Positions 61,418 through 64,000 of a DNA stretch of 64,000 nucleotides are shown here, one piece after another; the first letter of the stretch is position 1; every line of letters starts with the position of its first letter. The notes below the pieces were generated by a model. The model saw nothing but the letters and a program-made list of their open reading frames with translations, was not told the origin of the DNA and made no database searches. The position numbers were made by a program, and so were the translations under genes. This DNA is from an uncultured Lachnospiraceae bacterium (GTDB taxonomy: Bacteria; Bacillota; Clostridia; Lachnospirales; Lachnospiraceae), in the NCBI GenBank assembly GCA_910578175.1, contig CAJTPF010000007.1, positions 1 to 64,000 of the forward strand, given 5' to 3'.

Positions 61418-62392
61418 TTATTCTCTTTCCAACAGCCACTGATAAAATTCCGCATAATCGCTTCTTCTGTCTCTGGTAAAATCTATGGCGGCCGACGGAT
61501 GCTGATTTAATCTTCCGGTCAGCAGATACGGAATATCATATCCCCAGACCGTACCGCTTTCTTTCAGTGGGTTGATATGTTTCTCAATAAACTGAAGCAC
61601 AGGGAATAAATTATACTTTGGATTTTTCAGAAATCCCAGCAATAATTCCATGGCACAGTTTCCGGCTCCCCGGCCCATACAGCTCATGGTAGCATCCAAT
61701 AGATTCACACCACGTCCAACCGCATCAATCGTGTTGGCAAACGCAAGCTGCTGATTATTGTGAGCATGGATACCAATCTGCTTATTGTACTTCTCCCCGA
61801 TATTCAGGTACTTGTCCGCCAGACTTCTCATCTGTTCCGGATAAATGGAACCGTAACTGTCCACAATGTAGATTCCGTCTACATCGCTCTTGCCTAACAT
61901 CTCTAATGCAACATCCATATCAGATTCTTTTGCATTGGAGATCGCCATGATATTACAAGTGGTTTCATACCCCTTGCTCTTGGCATCTTCAATCATATCG
62001 ATTGCTGCAGGCATGGTATTTATATAGGTAGCCACACGTATCATATCGATCACACTGTCATCCCTGTCAATAATATCTTTCTTGTAATCACATCGTCCTA
62101 CATCCGCCATTACGGAAATCTTCATATCACTGATATTATCACCGACGATGTCCCGAATGGATTCTTCATCACAGAACTTCCATTTTCCAAATTTATTGAC
62201 GTCAAAGATTTCCTTGGATGCTTTATAGCCAAACTCCATATAATCAACACCGGCTTTTACATTTGCCTTATATAAATCCCGGATAAACTCATCTGAAAAT
62301 TCAAAATTATTAACCAGTCCTCCGTCTCTGATCGTTGCATCCAGAACCTTTATTTCCGGACGAAAATTCATGATACTCTTACTTTCTTCCAT
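61418..62392 (-). CDS. DRE-TIM metallolyase family aldolase
   Basis: 324 residues with the defining N-terminal DATIRDGGLVNNFEF motif (DRE-like), VDYMEFGYKAS, IVDSYGSIYPEQM and metal-binding IGIHAHNNQQLAFANT. Related to 4-hydroxy-2-oxovalerate aldolase, HMG-CoA lyase and isopropylmalate synthase; the reaction is not settled. Followed on the same strand by an amidohydrolase gene upstream, suggesting a small catabolic pathway. Confidence 0.88.
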   Translation of the reverse strand: MEESKSIMNFRPEIKVLDATIRDGGLVNNFEFSDEFIRDLYKANVKAGVDYMEFGYKASKEIFDVNKFGKWKFCDEESIRDIVGDNISDMKISVMADVGRCDYKKDIIDRDDSVIDMIRVATYINTMPAAIDMIEDAKSKGYETTCNIMAISNAKESDMDVALEMLGKSDVDGIYIVDSYGSIYPEQMRSLADKYLNIGEKYNKQIGIHAHNNQQLAFANTIDAVGRGVNLLDATMSCMGRGAGNCAMELLLGFLKNPKYNLFPVLQFIEKHINPLKESGTVWGYDIPYLLTGRLNQHPSAAIDFTRDRRSDYAEFYQWLLERE

Positions 62393-62433
62393 AATGCTTA
62401 AACTGTCCTTTCTTTCCGGTATATTAAACCTGT

Positions 62434-63258
62434 TTATTCTATATTAAGATCTGTAATGTTAAAAATCCGAACCGCATTTCTAAACATCAGATCCTTATAT
62501 GCTTCTTCTCCGATCATTTGTTCCAGTTCATTGAAATACCTGCGGTACAGGGACGGTTCCCCAGACCGGTTAAACCGGTATGTGTCCACTCCGTCAATGG
62601 GGCTGTCGCTTCCGAAAACAATCCTACGGCTTCCGTACCGCCGGATAACTTCTACCGTGGTTTCCAATGGTACCCATGTGGTATCCGCGATCAGGTTATC
62701 TGCCTGCGCCATAAGTTCTATGGCTTCCCGGTTATCCGTTCCGAGTCCCATATGAACCATGATAAAATCCACCTCCGGATATCGCTTCGCCATTTGATAT
62801 ACATGTTCTGGCGAAGCCTCTTCACAGCCTCCGGTATGAACCGCCACCGGCAGATGATATCTGGATGCCAGTTCCGCATATGGTATCATTTTGGGTGAAT
62901 CTGCCGCCGTTTTCGAATGATAGGCGTGCAGTTTGATTCCTTTGACAATATCAAGGTTCTCCTCTACCATTCTGCAAAACTCCCGGTCCGCAGTTTCTCC
63001 TGCCGGTTTGATCCAGGGCATGATACCGACCCTGCCGGAATGAATTCTTGCAAAACGTATACTTCTCTGAAAAGAGTCCTTCTGGGAAATCTGCCGGTCC
63101 AAAGGAATCGGTTTCAGATCATGACCGTACTCTGCAGAATCACCGTTAGACAAAATGATATAAGATACATCATATCTATCCATCATTTCGGAAACCATAT
63201 CTTCAGTCATATAAAATCCCAGCATTTCCGTTAAATGTACATGGGTATCGATCAGCAT
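62434..63258 (-). CDS. Amidohydrolase family metal-dependent hydrolase
   Basis: 274 residues of the amidohydrolase_2/TIM-barrel type: metal motif MLIDTHVHLTEM, KGIKLHAYHSK, PVAVHTGG, IMVHMGLG and the terminal VFGSDSPIDG. Carbon-carbon or ester hydrolysis on a cyclic or carboxylic substrate is likely. The start at 63258 has AGGAGG upstream. First gene of a two-gene operon with the aldolase. Confidence 0.9.
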   Translation of the reverse strand: MLIDTHVHLTEMLGFYMTEDMVSEMMDRYDVSYIILSNGDSAEYGHDLKPIPLDRQISQKDSFQRSIRFARIHSGRVGIMPWIKPAGETADREFCRMVEENLDIVKGIKLHAYHSKTAADSPKMIPYAELASRYHLPVAVHTGGCEEASPEHVYQMAKRYPEVDFIMVHMGLGTDNREAIELMAQADNLIADTTWVPLETTVEVIRRYGSRRIVFGSDSPIDGVDTYRFNRSGEPSLYRRYFNELEQMIGEEAYKDLMFRNAVRIFNITDLNIE

Positions 63259-63276
63259 GGGAAACCTCCTGTCCAA

Positions 63277-63592
63277 AACAGAATCATATGGATTTGATTC
63301 TTCTGTTGTCTGAATATAAACTTTACCACTTTAAAGCGTGTTAGCGTTAGTATTATCTATTGTAACCGTTCCAAAGAGTAATGTCAAGAGTAATGTGCCC
63401 GGGTATCCTGATCTATATGCTCAAAAAAGTCAGCTGATAATGCAAGATATCCATAGTGGAGAAATATGAAAATCGAACAGGATGATAACTAAAAATATCA
63501 GTCATATTCAAGATACTGCTTGATGTGGCTGATTTTCTCTTTTTTATCGGTATTTACATTTTATAAAGTTCTTCTACATTTTACAACAAATA
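63277..63592. other. Intergenic region between the amidohydrolase and the HTH gene
   Basis: Holds the minus-strand operon promoter near 63359-63387 and the operator-like repeats ahead of the HTH gene. No coding sequence was found. Confidence 0.5.
63359..63387 (-). promoter_or_regulatory. Promoter of the amidohydrolase/aldolase operon
   Basis: Perfect TTGACA (63382-63387), 17-nt spacer, TACAAT (63359-63364) on the minus strand, about 100 bp before the start codon. The downstream leader has two copies of CTAAC/GCTAAC (near 63340-63350). Confidence 0.78.
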
Positions 63593-63602
63593 TTGCATTT
63601 TA
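63556..63602 (+). repeat. Three direct repeats ACATTTTA at about 20-bp spacing
   Basis: ACATTTTA at 63556-63563 and 63576-63583 and GCATTTTA at 63595-63602, the third overlapping the -35 element of the HTH promoter. A spacing of 19-20 bp is two helical turns, as for tandem binding sites on one face of DNA. Confidence 0.55.
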
Positions 63603-63621
63603 AAAATGTATTTGCTATAAT
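63593..63621 (+). promoter_or_regulatory. Promoter of the HTH/Dam operon
   Basis: TTGCAT (63593-63598), 17-nt spacer, perfect TATAAT (63616-63621). Transcription would start near 63628, giving a leader of about 25 nt. Confidence 0.78.
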
Positions 63622-63637
63622 AAAGCTATACAATTGC

Positions 63638-63656
63638 AAAGGAGGATATCTCCTTT
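63638..63656 (+). promoter_or_regulatory. Hairpin sequestering the ribosome site and TTG start
   Basis: AAAGGAG (63638-63644) pairs perfectly with CTCCTTT (63650-63656) around a 5-nt loop. The left arm is the Shine-Dalgarno sequence and the right arm ends in the first two bases of the TTG start codon, so the fold would hide the ribosome site. Confidence 0.65.
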
Positions 63657-63903
63657 GAAGTTTAGTGATGCTATAAAAACAATTCGTAGAAACAGTCTGC
63701 TCAGTCAGAGCGACTTTGCTAATGAAATTGGAGTTTCCTTTTCTACTGTAAATAGATGTGAAAACGGAAAATCCATACCAAAACTTTGTAAACTAAAACT
63801 AATTAAAAATTTTTGCAAAGAGCATAACATCCCTTTCGATGTGGATGCTTATGTTTTGCAATCGACAAAACGGAAATGGAGTAATAACGATGCCAACCAT
63901 TGA
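63655..63903 (+). CDS. HTH regulator, controller-protein-like
   Basis: 82-residue Cro/CI HTH protein (FSDAIKTIRRNSLLSQSDFANEIGVSFSTVNRCENGK, quoted in part) with a basic tail. The start is TTG at 63655 behind AAGGAGG. Small size, direct overlap with a DNA methylase gene (14 bp) and operator-like repeats in the promoter match the controller (C) protein of restriction-modification systems. Confidence 0.8.
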   Translation: MKFSDAIKTIRRNSLLSQSDFANEIGVSFSTVNRCENGKSIPKLCKLKLIKNFCKEHNIPFDVDAYVLQSTKRKWSNNDANH

Positions 63904-64000
63904 ACCTTTTGTGCGATGGGCTGGTGGAAAGACATGGTTGATTCCACACATACCGAATGTTTTGGGGGATTTGCAAATTGAACATTATCATGAACCTTTT
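63890..64000 (+). CDS. Dam-type adenine-specific DNA methyltransferase (5' end only)
   Basis: First 37 residues, cut by the window edge. MPTIEPFVRWAGGKTWLIPH contains the N-terminal WAGGK SAM-binding motif (motif X) of Dam/DpnM-type m6A methylases, which usually recognise GATC-like sites. Coupled to the HTH gene. A restriction endonuclease may follow outside the window. Confidence 0.8.
   Translation, partial: MPTIEPFVRWAGGKTWLIPHIPNVLGDLQIEHYHEPF

Noticed and set aside
63556..63602. CRISPR-like repeats
   Set aside because: Only three 8-base copies with about 12-base gaps; too short and too few for an array. They look like operator sites. No other CRISPR-like array was seen in the window.

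Overview
The window looks like chromosome of a gut-type Lachnospiraceae (Clostridia, Firmicutes). The signs are AT-rich Gram-positive intergenic DNA with strong AGGAGG ribosome sites, a type III glutamine synthetase, a trimeric HydABC-type [FeFe] hydrogenase, an orphan class B sortase, an FtsEX set linked to an M23 hydrolase, a MoxR/DUF58/transglutaminase set, and nadA-nadB-nadC-niaR. No species is claimed.

Layout. 1-6700 (minus): cell-wall/division operon (ftsE, ftsX, coiled-coil M23 hydrolase, S41 protease), a CdaR/PucR-type regulator and a MsmX/UgpC-type sugar ABC ATPase. 7.0-10.5 kb: yjfB, ridA, cvfB-like, acyl-ACP thioesterase, tRNA-Gln(CUG), and a PadR/HAAS pair. 10.5-15.4 kb (minus): oligopeptide/nickel-type ABC transporter with a fused double ATPase. 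15.6-18.8 kb: AI-2E family permease, a tiny promoter-terminator unit, a frameshifted GNAT gene, a HAD phosphatase and a cyclophilin. 18.8-20.6 kb: three tandem membrane-anchored paralogues, the middle one with an in-frame stop. 20.8-28.1 kb: TPM protein with a zinc-ribbon partner, endonuclease IV, glnN with a leader terminator, sortase B, zinc-ribbon protein. 28.1-29.0 kb: scar with a decayed polymorphic-toxin C-terminus, a possible immunity gene and an IS3 orfA remnant. 29-37.7 kb: fba, MoxR/DUF58/transglutaminase operon and a large TPR-GGDEF protein. 38-42 kb: NAD synthesis operon with a frameshift in nadB. 42-46 kb: MATE pump facing a Crp/Fnr regulator, and an Amt-PII fusion behind a leader terminator. 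46.2-51 kb: four-gene ABC export-type operon with an extracytoplasmic protein of unknown function. 51-58.6 kb: Cof phosphatase, TPR-like membrane protein, HydABC, second MATE pump. 58.6-61.2 kb: AT-rich, decayed island with RTX and HlyD remnants, a broken and an intact XRE regulator, and an NYN-domain gene. 61.4-63.3 kb: DRE-TIM aldolase plus amidohydrolase. 63.5 kb to the end: start of what looks like a restriction-modification locus, a controller-type HTH gene translationally overlapping a Dam-type adenine methylase cut by the window edge.

How it fits together. The core is housekeeping: wall remodelling, nitrogen uptake and assimilation (GlnN and Amt-PII, both with an intrinsic terminator between promoter and start), hydrogen metabolism and NAD supply. 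Interest concentrates in accessory patches: the tandem paralogues, the toxin/IS scar, the uncharacterised ABC operon, the RTX/XRE/NYN island and the methylase locus at the right edge. Several genes carry single-base or nonsense lesions, so recent decay or consensus errors should be separated by read mapping. Everything here comes from reading the sequence; no database search was run.
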